A stretch of DNA of 64,000 nucleotides from assembly GCF_026230195.1 (NCBI RefSeq), contig NZ_CP036501.1, positions 1,674,001 through 1,738,000 on the forward strand. The letters run 5' to 3'. The stretch comes from Candidatus Paraluminiphilus aquimaris. Lineage in GTDB: Bacteria; Pseudomonadota; Gammaproteobacteria; Pseudomonadales; Halieaceae. Each line of letters opens with the position of its first letter. Positions within the stretch are counted from its first letter, which is position 1. Of the stretch, positions 9,204-19,893 are shown in pieces. The notes beneath the pieces were generated by a model. The model did not search any database. It was given only the letters and a program-made list of their open reading frames with translations, and was not told the DNA's origin. Made by a program: the position numbers and the translations under genes.

Positions 9204-10655
9204 TTAGGCTTCTTGGGCGTTCCCGGCCAGGCCCGCCAGACGATCCGCATGTGCTTGTCGGTCCTCGCGGACCCTCGCAATCAAAACTAAACCAAGCAGC
9301 CACAGCGATGCAGACGCTAATACGGTGTAGGTGCCAACGGTATCGAGTGTCGCCTGAGATACCAAACCAGGCTTTGCGTCCTCGGGCCATGCAGCGAAAC
9401 TCAAAATAAGGCCCGCGGAGAAGGCGCCCACGCCGGCCATGCACTTCTCAGCGAAGGAACGAGCCGCGAGGAGGGTGCCTTCCATGCGCTTCTTGGTTAC
9501 CGCTTCTACTTCCTCAACGGTATCAAACACCATGGAGCCGATGGCTGTGCTCGCAACAATAATGCTGCAAATGGCAGCGAGATGACAAAAGAGTACCGAG
9601 CCGAGTATTACCTTGGACTCGTTGGACGGCAGTAAATCAAAAATGCGAAGCGAAATCAGCGCATTCTCAAGCACCATAGCGCCCGCAAAAAAACCAATAG
9701 CCGTATTTCGTTTTCCAAAAAGGCGCGTGCACATTGGCGCCAGTTTTAGACCCAAAATGGGCGCGATAAACAACGTCATACCGATGGTTAGAATATCGAT
9801 CGGCTCGAATTCCCAGAAATAGCTGTAATAAAAAAGCGTGAGGTTGGTGAAGAGCCCCGATGCGGCCTTACAGACGATGTACGCGACAAACAAGATGCGA
9901 TAATTCCGACTGACATTCAGCGTCATCCAGATATCCTTGAGGATATCGAGCACCACTGACTGTTGAGTCGTCTTTTCCGCTTGCTTCGGTATGTGCAGGT
10001 CAGGAACATGTCGATGCGTTCCGATACCCGTAACGAGAATGGCTATAACCATGACGATGCCACAGGCGATGCCATAAACGACCCAGGTGTCCGGGTTATA
10101 TCGTGCGTCTTCTGTCCCCTTGTAACTGCTGTAAACAACAAACAGCCACAACAAGTTCCACATGACTAAGCCGCCCCACCAGCCAAACCACATACGGAAG
10201 GCAATGAGCGAGCTGCGCTCAACATAATCTTGGGTCAGTTCCGGTCCTAATGCAGTACTGGGTATTTCGTAGAGCGTGATCGTGGTGCGGATCCCAATAC
10301 CCATTAGCAGTAAATACCAAAATAGCCCTTGGTTTGAAATGCCCGCCGGTGGATCCCAAATAAGGAAGAAGGTGAGTGCTACTGGGATGGCTGAGCCGTA
10401 TATGAAGGGATGACGCCGTCCCCAGCGAGAGCGAGTATTGTCCGACAAGTAGCCGATGAGTGGGTCTGAGATGGCATCGAAGATCAACATGATCAGGATG
10501 GCGAGACCAGCTAAATCGGGCGCGAGCCCAAAGACTTGCACGTAAACAAATAGCAGGAAATAGGCGAAGGCGTTGTCTTTAATTCCGTAGGCAATCGAAC
10601 CAAACCCGTAAAGGAATTTGGTGCTAAAGGGGAGTGCCGAACCGCTCGATTTCAT
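9204..10655 (-). CDS. GPH-family (MFS_2) sodium/sugar symporter-like transporter
   Basis: This 12-segment permease of the glycoside-pentoside-hexuronide:cation symporter family has about 483 residues. The N-terminal YGFGSIAYGIKDNAF and the loop 2-3 motif DAISDPLIGYLSDNTRSRWGRR are family signatures. The substrate may be a sugar or an organic acid; marine relatives are often only annotated as MFS transporters. The ATG at 10655 is chosen; an in-frame GTG two codons upstream is also possible, and neither has a strong ribosome binding site. It lies downstream of mcr on the same strand but behind a strong terminator, so it is probably not part of the mcr-pcs transcript. The secreted amidohydrolase follows 146 bases later. 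Confidence 0.88.
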   Translation of the reverse strand: MKSSGSALPFSTKFLYGFGSIAYGIKDNAFAYFLLFVYVQVFGLAPDLAGLAILIMLIFDAISDPLIGYLSDNTRSRWGRRHPFIYGSAIPVALTFFLIWDPPAGISNQGLFWYLLLMGIGIRTTITLYEIPSTALGPELTQDYVERSSLIAFRMWFGWWGGLVMWNLLWLFVVYSSYKGTEDARYNPDTWVVYGIACGIVMVIAILVTGIGTHRHVPDLHIPKQAEKTTQQSVVLDILKDIWMTLNVSRNYRILFVAYIVCKAASGLFTNLTLFYYSYFWEFEPIDILTIGMTLFIAPILGLKLAPMCTRLFGKRNTAIGFFAGAMVLENALISLRIFDLLPSNESKVILGSVLFCHLAAICSIIVASTAIGSMVFDTVEEVEAVTKKRMEGTLLAARSFAEKCMAGVGAFSAGLILSFAAWPEDAKPGLVSQATLDTVGTYTVLASASLWLLGLVLIARVREDRQAHADRLAGLAGNAQEA

Positions 10656-10739
10656 CTGCACTGTCTTTATTCTTAGAGTCCTCTGAGACTACTGACAAAG
10701 TGCGGCGGGTGCAAAGAAATGTGACAGGCAGAAATCGGC

Positions 10740-10769
10740 AAAAAAAAACCGGGGCAGAGCCCCGGTTTT
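10740..10769 (-). terminator. Intrinsic terminator of the pcs-mcr operon
   Basis: A perfect GC-rich stem (10749-10755 with 10759-10765, extended by A/T pairs) with a 3-base loop is followed on the minus strand by nine T residues (10740-10748). It lies 20 bases after the mcr stop codon and separates the operon from the GPH transporter. Confidence 0.9.
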
Positions 10770-10789
10770 GGTGATCACCCTGCCCTGAG

Positions 10790-13700
10790 TTACACCGTAA
10801 CAGCATTTCCTCGGAAGATTTTCGATAGGTAGCGACTTTCCGACGGTGCCGGTGCCGGTACCGAGCACTGCAGAACCGCGTGCACCAACCGAATCATTTC
10901 TTCTTCGAGTTCCTTATCGTTAGAGGGCTCCTCCGTATGAGCCCGGCGCGTAAGCTGTACTTGGTTAATAGCCGGTACGGTAGGAAGTCGCTCGCCCTCA
11001 ACACCCAATGTGACCGTAAAGGCATGGAGAGAGTTTTTAACGAACAGTGCAAGCGCGAACTCCTCACGAGTCGATGCCAACGAGGTTTCAGGCGTAATTA
11101 ATACGATCTGAGAGTTGGGCACCAATGCCGAGGTTCGCGCTACACGGAAGTGATGCGTAAGCTGATCGTGAACAAGCTTTCTGAATTCGTGGTCGCTGAG
11201 GACCCGATCCCATGGCTCATTGGCGTTAGCAGCGAGTGCGTTCAGCGGTAACCGCTCAAACGGGCTGCTTACGACTACATCATAACCACCCTCATTGCGG
11301 AGAATGTCGTCAAGGCTACGCTCCAAGTCATCGCCTATGGCACGACACTCGATGTCGATACCGTTAGGATTATCAACACTGTGTGTCATGGCATTCGCTG
11401 AATCTTCCGACTTTGTGAGAACCCAGAGTTTTTCAACGTTTTGGGCAAGGAAACCGTTGGCTATGTGCGTCAATTCATTCCGCATAGAGTCGCCAATCAA
11501 GACGATGCGCTTGCCCTTTAGTTTCGCAACTTCTGTCTCATTGGGTGGTAACAGCAATTCTCCCTCGGTCACCGACCGGTCGAACTTGAGACCGCCCGAT
11601 GGGTGGAAGGTTTCCCCACTCACAATGTCATCGGCGAGGTGGAAAACGGTCGATAGCCCCACTTGCTCATCCGTTGGCATCTTATGAAGGTGCAGACGAT
11701 TGAGAATGCCGGTTTCGATTTGCTCCGCCTGTTTCGAGGTTTCTGAAAAGTCAAAGAACGGCGCCGGTGCATCGATAAACGTACCGAGGAACTGCTCTCG
11801 TTGTTCGTCGCTCAATATGCCTGCACGAACCAGGCGTGTCATGAGCTTAGACGCAATCCCCGTGTGCATAAGGTACTTCGATGAGTTACCCAAACCACTG
11901 GAGTCCCTAATCTTCAGGACAAGGCGTGCAATAGGCTTAGGCAGCGCGTCGATATCAATACCATCCACTGCATTACTTGCAAGTGACATAACGTCATCAG
12001 CACTGAATCCAGCGGACATCCCAGCTAAAATGGCCTTGTGCACCTCGTTGAGGCGCTTGTTCTCAAGTACCAATCTACCGCGCCGATCAAAGAGTCCGGG
12101 CGCTTCGGCAGAACCTCGCAGACGCGCACCGTCAACGGGGCCGGGTGCGAGGGCATTGATTTGAATCTCCGGACCAAGGTGGCGGGAGAGAATCTCAGCA
12201 AGTACGCGCTGACCTGCTTTAGACACGGCGTAGTCGGCACGATTTGGGTAGGCCACAGCAACGTATTTTTCACCACCGAAGTAGCTCGATACGTTGAGTA
12301 TTGAACCCTTTCCGCCGGCTTTCATTGCGGGGCTGAATTTACGAATAAGCGAGTAGTTGGAAATCAGGTTCGCTTCCATCGTGCGATCCCAATCCGCACG
12401 TGTCATGTCCACTACCATTTCCTCGGCACCTGAGATGCCCGCGTTGTTAATGAGGAAGTCCACATGGCCTAACTCGGCAACCGCGTGGTCATGTAAACGA
12501 TCCAGTGCTTCGGGGTCACCCACATCAATGCCACCGAGAATGGTCACGCGTGTCTCCGGCCGCGGGTAGCCAATGTTGCGCAATTCATCGACGATGTCGT
12601 CGCGCGCCTCAGCTAATTTCCCTTCGCTTCGGGCGCTCAGAAGGACGCGCGCTCCCGCGATCGCAAGGAAGCGACCAAGCTGCAGGCCAATGCCTAAGCT
12701 ACCGCCAGTGATGACGGCGGTTCGGCCCTTGTGAAGCCCGGGCAGCACTCTCGAAATGGAGGACGGCATTGAGCTTTTACCGGTTGAGCGTTTGATGCTC
12801 CGAGGCAACCACAAATTAATCGAATCCATTTTTCGGACCCGGTTTGTGAGTGTTGCCGCCCAATCGGCAGCAAACGTCAGCGCCTCTTCATCTTCGGTAT
12901 CGTAGCGGACCATCTGATTGGGCTGGACTGCCCAAGTGAGATCACCCGCGTTTGCCAGAGTCTCATCTTCATGACGCCAGCCACGAATCAACGCCTCGAC
13001 CGAGGCCCGGATGATCTCGTTCATTAAGTTACCGTGACGATCAGACGGGTTGGTTACGTAGACAATGGCCGGTGGCTCGCCGTCCGTAAACAAGCGATCC
13101 ATGTTGCGCGCGAAGCTTGACGCGAACGCAACGGGTGCGACCACTTCATCGCGAACAAAGTTAGCGACGTCTTCATCGTTGGCCGTGCACAGCGAATACC
13201 CGTACTCGCCATTTGGCTTTTGCGGCAGCAATATGACGCCATCCAGACGTCCGAAATGATCCGACATCAGCTGCATAGAGCGATCAACCGACTCTCTACG
13301 CAGGGGATCTAGGTGTGACAGCTGCACATCATCGAGATTGCGCGACTGCAACAGAGAACGCGCGTGACCAACTGTGGTCAGATTTCTAAAGGCGAGCATG
13401 ACGCGGGCGCCGCTCTGAATCTGGCGCTCTGCAAATGTCACGGCCTCCTGGTAGTCATCGCCGCCCAAAATAAGGACTACTTGACCCGAAAGATCCTCGA
13501 GACGCTTATCCGGCCAAGAAACGAGTTGTGAACGGCTCTGTGCCGGTACCTGCATGCCGTTGGTGACTTCGATGTGGTGCCCTGAGAGCGCTGAGGACTC
13601 ATCTGATGCAAGCCATATAATGCCCGATGCAACGTCGGTCGGCGTGGGGTACTTGTATTCAAGTCCACCGTCCGATGTGCGCGTTGTAATCATAAGGTCC

Positions 13701-14440
13701 CGGAACTCTTTGCCGGTACTGCCGGGCTCGACACCCTGCAGTTCATCCATTCGCGCAAAAACACTTTCAATGCGCTCTGACTCGATGGGACCGGGGAATA
13801 GCGTATTTACGCGAATACCCTGTTTCTCGCCCAGTTCAAGCGCGAGGCCCTTGCCCAGTGCATTGAGGCCGGACTTGGGTACAACGTATGGAATACGCCC
13901 GTAGTAATGTGTTCTTGAGAAGATCGTAGAAACGTTGATGATGCTGCCACCGGCCGACATATGTGGCGCGGCCGCTCGGGCCATGTTCCAGGGTGCGCCC
14001 AAGAGATTCATTGCGGAGTCAAACATCGTTTGATCTGAATCAGCCGCGCGCTTTTCTGCCTCGGTGAAAGGGATATCTCGGAGCGTAAACTTAGGTCCCG
14101 CAGCGCCCGCGTTGTTGACCAATACGTCGATCGGTCCGAAGGCGGCAACGGTTTTTGCAACGATCTGACGGCAGACCTCGGGATCCGCGCAATCACCTGT
14201 CGCGCTGACCATGAAGGTTTCTTCGAAGCCTTCGCCGACCAGATCGCCTATGAAATCATCGAGTTTGCTCTGATCTCGACCGGTTAGCATCACACGTGCG
14301 CCTTCGCGCAGGAGCTGACGGGTGATGTAGCTGCCGATTGAGCCGGCGGCACCCGTCAGGATGATGCATTTGTTGTCGAGTCGACGCCCAGCAATGGACT
14401 GCGTCAGCAAATCCTGGGGAATATCGCTCATATCATTCAT
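10790..14440 (-). CDS. mcr: Bifunctional malonyl-CoA reductase (3-hydroxypropionate forming)
   Basis: This NADPH enzyme reduces malonyl-CoA through malonate semialdehyde to 3-hydroxypropionate. It is 1216 residues; the Chloroflexus enzyme is about 1220. Two tandem short-chain-dehydrogenase halves are visible. The N-terminal half has TGAAGSIG (29-36), NNAG (109-112) and the YxxxK pair YVVPK (Tyr185/Lys189). The C-terminal half has TGGSLGIG near residue 575, NNAGISG, and YAVSK. In the Chloroflexus enzyme the C-terminal half makes the semialdehyde and the N-terminal half reduces it. The ATG at 14440 is chosen: AGGAG lies 8 bases upstream and it overlaps the pcs stop (ATGA). The frame stays open upstream into pcs but that extension is not protein-like. 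A strong terminator follows. Identification rests on length, architecture and the partner gene. Confidence 0.93.
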   Translation of the reverse strand: MNDMSDIPQDLLTQSIAGRRLDNKCIILTGAAGSIGSYITRQLLREGARVMLTGRDQSKLDDFIGDLVGEGFEETFMVSATGDCADPEVCRQIVAKTVAAFGPIDVLVNNAGAAGPKFTLRDIPFTEAEKRAADSDQTMFDSAMNLLGAPWNMARAAAPHMSAGGSIINVSTIFSRTHYYGRIPYVVPKSGLNALGKGLALELGEKQGIRVNTLFPGPIESERIESVFARMDELQGVEPGSTGKEFRDLMITTRTSDGGLEYKYPTPTDVASGIIWLASDESSALSGHHIEVTNGMQVPAQSRSQLVSWPDKRLEDLSGQVVLILGGDDYQEAVTFAERQIQSGARVMLAFRNLTTVGHARSLLQSRNLDDVQLSHLDPLRRESVDRSMQLMSDHFGRLDGVILLPQKPNGEYGYSLCTANDEDVANFVRDEVVAPVAFASSFARNMDRLFTDGEPPAIVYVTNPSDRHGNLMNEIIRASVEALIRGWRHEDETLANAGDLTWAVQPNQMVRYDTEDEEALTFAADWAATLTNRVRKMDSINLWLPRSIKRSTGKSSMPSSISRVLPGLHKGRTAVITGGSLGIGLQLGRFLAIAGARVLLSARSEGKLAEARDDIVDELRNIGYPRPETRVTILGGIDVGDPEALDRLHDHAVAELGHVDFLINNAGISGAEEMVVDMTRADWDRTMEANLISNYSLIRKFSPAMKAGGKGSILNVSSYFGGEKYVAVAYPNRADYAVSKAGQRVLAEILSRHLGPEIQINALAPGPVDGARLRGSAEAPGLFDRRGRLVLENKRLNEVHKAILAGMSAGFSADDVMSLASNAVDGIDIDALPKPIARLVLKIRDSSGLGNSSKYLMHTGIASKLMTRLVRAGILSDEQREQFLGTFIDAPAPFFDFSETSKQAEQIETGILNRLHLHKMPTDEQVGLSTVFHLADDIVSGETFHPSGGLKFDRSVTEGELLLPPNETEVAKLKGKRIVLIGDSMRNELTHIANGFLAQNVEKLWVLTKSEDSANAMTHSVDNPNGIDIECRAIGDDLERSLDDILRNEGGYDVVVSSPFERLPLNALAANANEPWDRVLSDHEFRKLVHDQLTHHFRVARTSALVPNSQIVLITPETSLASTREEFALALFVKNSLHAFTVTLGVEGERLPTVPAINQVQLTRRAHTEEPSNDKELEEEMIRLVHAVLQCSVPAPAPSESRYLSKIFRGNAVTV

Positions 14441-17400
14441 CGAAGTGCTCCTGCTGATCCTGTTTCTACTTTTGTGAGTGTTTCGCCCCGCTCCATAGCG
14501 TCGCGGATTGCCCAAGCGCGATACAGCTCGTCTCGGGACTTTAGGTTGGTACGAGGTAATGCATGCATGGCGACATAGTTCGCACCCGCATGACGGTTTT
14601 CCCACATGGCCTGGTGCGCTTCAGGCACGCCTTCCATCGGGATAATGGTTGGCGGCAAGACGCTGATGTGACCTGCGGCGATTCGCTCTTGCATCTCTGC
14701 AAATTCACGGGCCGTATTAAGGTGCGTTCCGCGTATCTCCGCAGTGGGCATCAGAATGCGGCGTTGGCGCATCCAGACTTGCGGAGCATAAAAACTAAAG
14801 CGTGCGCCTTTAAGGTCCTCTGAGTAGACAATTTTGCCGACATTGGGTTTGACTAAAGAGGTCGCTAACGCGAGGCCATCGCGACCTGCTCGCTCGAATA
14901 CAACGTCTGGTAGTCCGCGCTTGTCCAATGTATTGCGAAGTAGTGGGGCGATGGCTGAGCCAATTGGCTTGAGCGTGCGATCTGAAAAGGCACGGACCGA
15001 TTCCTTAAATGCGGCCGACTCCGTGAACGGGTTGGGCATTTTTTGGAAGGGACCGGGTGGGTCAAATTCATCACCGAGTCGACGCTCGATCTCTTCGAGA
15101 CTGACCACTCCTTTCATTTGAGCGCCGAAGCCAAGGGACGTAACGAACTCGCGCTGTGAGACCGTGTCGACCAGTACCGCCACTTGTGCACCGCGCTGGC
15201 ACCCAACCTCGATCGCTTCGATCGCGACGGGGTCAACAATACCGTCCTCGGCACCGGGGCCGTAGACCACGAGTAACGACTGACCTGCTCGCAGTCCCGC
15301 TTTCGAGAATTGTGAGGCGGGGGTGGAGGCCCCGGCCTTGCCCATAAAGGTAAAGCGATAGCCCGATGAGGCGCCATAAAAGGTGAGCACACCATTTTCT
15401 CCAAGCAACTGGAATGAACGTGGGAATGCGGTTTCACCTGCGTGTGAGACAGAGTAATCAATCTGCCCACCGACTTTCTTTTCAGCCTCGGCAACAAACG
15501 CTTCGCCTGCCGCCTCCCAAGCGTCCCATTCTTTGGGGTCATCGGGTACGGCCGTGAAAATATCGGACCAACGGCTGTCTTTTCGGTTGATGGCGTGACC
15601 ACCCACGGCTTCGACACGTTCGCCTCGGTTTTCACTAGAAACCATACCCAGCGCACCACAGCTGGAGGAAAGCGCACTGCGCAAGCAGTCATAACCCGTA
15701 CCTGTGGAGGCTCCCTCGACAAATAGACGTTTACCGGGTTCGATAGCCAGCGTGTTGTACAGAGCACGATGAATCGTGCCCATGGTTAACCCATAGGATC
15801 CCGCTTCCTCGATACTGATTCCCGGCAGTTTGGCGTGGAGCTGCGGTCCTTGTACCGTCAAGAATTGAGCGTGGCTGCCATCGTTGCGTTCGTAGCCCTG
15901 AATTCGGAAGTCCGCCGCCATGGGGTCAAGCCCCTGATCGGGCGCCATAAGCTCGCTCTGCCCTGAGTAAATGGTGACGATGTCGCCGACTGACAAACGG
16001 CCTTCGCGGACCAAGTCTTGCCCGAGCTGAGCGACAATACCGACACCACCCGAACCGGTTACCTGCACGTCGGCATCGCGCGCATCAAAGGGTGATACAG
16101 GAATGCCGGTGATTGCCCAAATGTCGTTGAAATTCATCTCTGAAGCGAGAATGTAGACCAAGGCTTCGTTGGCGCTGGGTAAGGGAGTTGGCAACACTAA
16201 CTCTTTCTCAGCAACCTCAGGGTCGCCGTGAAGAGGACTGCCGTCTTCATGCGATCGCATGACACCGTAGCCCAATTGGTATTGAGGAATGGGCGTAATG
16301 CCGGGGAAAAAACTGGCGCCCATGGGTAACAGTTTGCCCTCATCGATCAGTGCTGCGCGTTCATCCTGAGACGCATCGGGCTGCACTGCTTTAGGTTTGG
16401 GCGGTAGCGGTGCGCTACGCTTTTCAAGGAAAGCGGAGATACCCTCAGGGCCACACTCGGGGTCACAAACACCCTTAGCGAAAAGCTCAGCCTCGCGACG
16501 CAAGCCGGCAGCTTGTCCGTCACGCGCGCCGGTCAGCATCGCATCGATGATGAACTCGACGGGTTTTGTACGCCCACTATTGCGAATTTGCTCGAGTGCC
16601 CCAGCAACGCCGGAGTGGGTCGTCAGCGACTCGTCGATTGCAAGAGCCTGCTCTCGTTGATCCTTAAGTTTCTTCCTGCGCGCCATTGATACTTTTAGGG
16701 CATCACCACCTGAAAAGTGGTCCCTGAGCGCTGCCATCGCAGCTTCAACCGTGGACAGGCCCTCAGTGGTCACAATGTCGTCGATCAGCCCGATTTCAAG
16801 CGCTTTTTCGGCATCAATCGTGCGACCATCGAGCATCATGCGCAACGCTTCTGCGGCACCGTCTACACCCTGTGCGTCAAAAAGCTTCCGGGTTAAACGC
16901 TGTGTGCCGCCATACCCCGGTAACAGATTCAAATTGATCTCAGGCTGTCCGAACTCCGCGTGTTGCGCGGCAATGACGTGCGAGCAAGCAAGAACAAGCT
17001 CGTTACCACCACCAAGGGCAGGGCCATTAACGGCGGCGATAATGGGGATATCGAGGTTTTCTAACGTGGCAAAGGCGGTTTGCGCGGCGTTAGGAAGGGT
17101 TTGAGCAGATTCTAAATCACCCTTTTCACCGATCTTTAGGAGCTCCTTCACGTCAGCACCTGCAACGAAGGTGTTGCGTGCGCCCGTTACCACCATGGCT
17201 GACAAATCGTCTTGGTGGGCAAGCTGCGTTAGCGCCGTGTGCAACTCGTCGAGTGTGCGCTCGCTTAAGGCATTGACCGGTGGACTGCTAATGACCACAA
17301 GGGCCACCAGGCGACCGGGCGCAATTTCGTGCGTTTCCACGCGGAGATATCGCCAGGTCTGCACGACGCGACGCGCCTCGGTTAAGCGGCCGAAGTCCTT

Positions 17401-19848
17401 CCACTGCGTGACAGCGGTGCGGATTTCATCGACCGATTCGGGGTTCTTCAGTGTCGAAATGTCACCCAGCGGCTGATCCAGCAGAATCGAGCGCAATGTC
17501 CGGCGCATGTATTTTCCAGATCGCGTTTCGGGGAAGGCTGAAACCACCAAGAAGTCAGATGGGACTGCCGTCGCACCCTTTTCGGATCGGACTAACGACT
17601 GAAGTCGCGCCAGATCGTCATCGGATAGCTTTCGCCCGGCTGCAGCAACCAAAAACGCTACTGGCGTTTCGCCTTTTTCATCGTGAGGGGCGCCAACGAC
17701 AACCACGTTGCCCACTGGCGAGTCCTCTCGCAGCGTCTTGTCTCTGAGGATGGCCCCTTCGATTTCCTCGGTGCCGATGCGATGCCCCGATACGTTGATA
17801 ACGTCGTCAGAGCGACCATGGAGTGTGAAGGCGCCGTCGTCGTGCTGACGTGCGTAGTCGCCCTGCGTATAAGTAAGTTCACCACCCCATCGATTGAAAT
17901 ATACCTCTGTGAAGCGGTCGATATCGCCACGCCAGCTGTTCTCGAATAAATTGTCGGCATCGCCCCACAGCGTTCTTGCCAGATAGGGGTAGGGCTGTGT
18001 GATAACGAGCTCTCCTTTTTCTCCGGACTCGGCTGTACGCCATTGGGTTACCGTACCGTCCTGAGCGGTTTCCTCTGCAACGCGTACCTCCGCCTGCACC
18101 CAGGGAAGTGGCCATGTTTTTGCATCAGCAGAGAGCGGCTTGTATCCGCCCCAAGGGCAGCTGAAGACAATGCCACCATGCTCGGTTGCCCAGTAGGAGT
18201 TGATGTAGTGCTTGCAAATATTGTCCATCGCAAACTGCTGAACAGCGGGGGAGACCGGTTCCGCACAGAATGTCCCGACACGCAGCGACGACATGTCAAA
18301 GTCAGCCATTTCTCGCGCACTTGCGGGGTCTGTCATTACCGCTTTGAGGAAGGTTGATCCCGCCTTGAACAGCGTTACTTTGTACCGTTCGATAATCGAG
18401 GAGAATCGACCTGCATGCGGAAACAGGGGTGAGCCCTCTGCGATAACCGTGGTCATACCCTGAACCAGCGGTGCGGCAATAAGATAGCTCTGACCTGTAA
18501 TCCAGCCGGGGTCGCCAATGACGTAAAGGGTGTCATCCTCGGTAGCGCTGAAGACGGTTCGCATCGTGTGGCTCACACCACTGAGCCAACTGCCGTGTGT
18601 GTGCACGACACCCTTGGGCTTGCCCGTAGAGCCTGACGTGTAAATGATAAAGAGGGGGAAGTTGGAATCAACACTCTCTACCGGAAGCACGGCGTTAAGC
18701 TTGGCCCACAACTCCGCGGCACTATCACCTGAAAGATCGGTAAAGGAAGAGAGACCCAAATGCCCAGCAATCCTTGCCTTCGCTGTATCGACCAGGTCGT
18801 TTGACCACTTATCCCGAGCATGCTCCACGATCTCTTGCCCGGTGTAGTCGACCACTATCACGTTGTCGATGTCGTGCTTTGCGTCGGCAAGCTGGCGTGC
18901 AACAGCCGTTCGCAGTTCCGCCGTCATCTCGGCGGGCAGTGCATTTTGCTTAGCTATCGAAGCACCAAGCTCACGCATCAAGTCCGAACGTTCTAGGGTG
19001 ATTTCTCCTGCCAACGCCTCGTGAACATCGTTGTAGAGGGTTTCTGCTAAGGCACCCAGATCGTAGGTTGCCAAAACGGTTTGCAAGGTTTGTAACGCTG
19101 TCTCCCTCGGAATGTAGTTATCGAGCGCGGGGTCGGTATACGTACCCTTGTAAGCGACAACCTCGGCGTTTCTGTAACCACCGTCAGCGGTAATCACTAA
19201 CTTAGCGCCTGCGTCGTGGATGCGGTCGGAGAGCGTTTTGGCGGAGAATCCGCCAAACACGGGCGTATAGACTACCCCCATGCGTTGGGCTGCGAGCATG
19301 TAAAAGACCTGCTCGGGAATATTGGGTAGGTTAAAGGCGATGCGATCGCCTTTCGAAAGCCCCAAGTCTTTCAGAACTTGCATCCGCGCCACGACTTCTT
19401 CAAAAAGGACGCGGTAACTGAAGTGCTGCTCGGTAACCGGTCCGCCACGACCCTCGTTCTTCGATGGATCCCAGCGATCACCTTCAAAGATAATAGCCGT
19501 CTTGTCAGCGCGGCCCTGTAGCAAGTGACGATCGACTAAGTTAAAGCACGCGTTTGTTTGTCCACCCGTAAACCATCGGTAGTAGGGCGCCGCAGATTGG
19601 TCCAGCACGGAGGACCAAGGGGTCCAGTCCTCATCGTCCAATGCCACATTTTCACCGCGAGAATCCCAGCCCACCCAGCCGCTATCGCCGGTGCGAGCAA
19701 GCCATGCACCGCTGGAGGCGTTCTGCCAGTGAATCTCTCTCGAAGCGACTTCCGCATGAAACTGATCGGCATCGTTCTGTATGTGGTTTCTAAGCGCATC
19801 CTCATCGGACTGTGACGGTAAAACGCCCCAGGTACGGTCATCGCTCAT
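14437..19848 (-). CDS. pcs: Propionyl-CoA synthase (trifunctional)
   Basis: This 1803-residue fusion would convert 3-hydroxypropionate to propionyl-CoA using ATP, CoA and NADPH in one enclosed reaction chamber. Domain 1 (about 90-800) is an acyl-CoA synthetase: the P-loop IIYTSGSTGKPKG starts near residue 401, with YWATEHGG near 552, and the C-terminal lysine in TRSGKYMRR is Lys779. Domain 2 (about 840-1090) is an enoyl-CoA hydratase: ALGGGNELVLAC carries one catalytic Glu (about 950) and QPEINLNLLPGYGG the second (about 970). Domain 3 (about 1180-1700) is a zinc-free medium-chain reductase resembling crotonyl-CoA carboxylase/reductase, with NFNDIWAITGIPVSPF and EGASTGTG. Length and order match the Chloroflexus and Erythrobacter enzymes. 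GAGGGAG precedes the ATG. It is the first gene of the operon with mcr. Confidence 0.95.
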   Translation of the reverse strand: MSDDRTWGVLPSQSDEDALRNHIQNDADQFHAEVASREIHWQNASSGAWLARTGDSGWVGWDSRGENVALDDEDWTPWSSVLDQSAAPYYRWFTGGQTNACFNLVDRHLLQGRADKTAIIFEGDRWDPSKNEGRGGPVTEQHFSYRVLFEEVVARMQVLKDLGLSKGDRIAFNLPNIPEQVFYMLAAQRMGVVYTPVFGGFSAKTLSDRIHDAGAKLVITADGGYRNAEVVAYKGTYTDPALDNYIPRETALQTLQTVLATYDLGALAETLYNDVHEALAGEITLERSDLMRELGASIAKQNALPAEMTAELRTAVARQLADAKHDIDNVIVVDYTGQEIVEHARDKWSNDLVDTAKARIAGHLGLSSFTDLSGDSAAELWAKLNAVLPVESVDSNFPLFIIYTSGSTGKPKGVVHTHGSWLSGVSHTMRTVFSATEDDTLYVIGDPGWITGQSYLIAAPLVQGMTTVIAEGSPLFPHAGRFSSIIERYKVTLFKAGSTFLKAVMTDPASAREMADFDMSSLRVGTFCAEPVSPAVQQFAMDNICKHYINSYWATEHGGIVFSCPWGGYKPLSADAKTWPLPWVQAEVRVAEETAQDGTVTQWRTAESGEKGELVITQPYPYLARTLWGDADNLFENSWRGDIDRFTEVYFNRWGGELTYTQGDYARQHDDGAFTLHGRSDDVINVSGHRIGTEEIEGAILRDKTLREDSPVGNVVVVGAPHDEKGETPVAFLVAAAGRKLSDDDLARLQSLVRSEKGATAVPSDFLVVSAFPETRSGKYMRRTLRSILLDQPLGDISTLKNPESVDEIRTAVTQWKDFGRLTEARRVVQTWRYLRVETHEIAPGRLVALVVISSPPVNALSERTLDELHTALTQLAHQDDLSAMVVTGARNTFVAGADVKELLKIGEKGDLESAQTLPNAAQTAFATLENLDIPIIAAVNGPALGGGNELVLACSHVIAAQHAEFGQPEINLNLLPGYGGTQRLTRKLFDAQGVDGAAEALRMMLDGRTIDAEKALEIGLIDDIVTTEGLSTVEAAMAALRDHFSGGDALKVSMARRKKLKDQREQALAIDESLTTHSGVAGALEQIRNSGRTKPVEFIIDAMLTGARDGQAAGLRREAELFAKGVCDPECGPEGISAFLEKRSAPLPPKPKAVQPDASQDERAALIDEGKLLPMGASFFPGITPIPQYQLGYGVMRSHEDGSPLHGDPEVAEKELVLPTPLPSANEALVYILASEMNFNDIWAITGIPVSPFDARDADVQVTGSGGVGIVAQLGQDLVREGRLSVGDIVTIYSGQSELMAPDQGLDPMAADFRIQGYERNDGSHAQFLTVQGPQLHAKLPGISIEEAGSYGLTMGTIHRALYNTLAIEPGKRLFVEGASTGTGYDCLRSALSSSCGALGMVSSENRGERVEAVGGHAINRKDSRWSDIFTAVPDDPKEWDAWEAAGEAFVAEAEKKVGGQIDYSVSHAGETAFPRSFQLLGENGVLTFYGASSGYRFTFMGKAGASTPASQFSKAGLRAGQSLLVVYGPGAEDGIVDPVAIEAIEVGCQRGAQVAVLVDTVSQREFVTSLGFGAQMKGVVSLEEIERRLGDEFDPPGPFQKMPNPFTESAAFKESVRAFSDRTLKPIGSAIAPLLRNTLDKRGLPDVVFERAGRDGLALATSLVKPNVGKIVYSEDLKGARFSFYAPQVWMRQRRILMPTAEIRGTHLNTAREFAEMQERIAAGHISVLPPTIIPMEGVPEAHQAMWENRHAGANYVAMHALPRTNLKSRDELYRAWAIRDAMERGETLTKVETGSAGALR

Positions 19849-19893
19849 GCTTTTCTCCCTCTCGAAAAATCGTTGACGGAGGAGGCCGATTCA

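Noticed and set aside
9058-9444. Upstream extension of the M20 amidohydrolase frame
   Set aside because: The extension overlaps the GPH transporter gene in another frame, lacks conserved sequence, and would bury the signal peptide that begins at 9057.
14441-14605. Upstream extension of the mcr frame into pcs
   Set aside because: The 55 extra residues are not protein-like, and the ATG at 14440 has a good ribosome binding site and a 4-base overlap.
15114-15767. 217-codon minus frame within pcs
   Set aside because: It lies in another frame inside the reductase domain of pcs; composition is Arg/Pro/Ser-rich as expected for a shadow frame.
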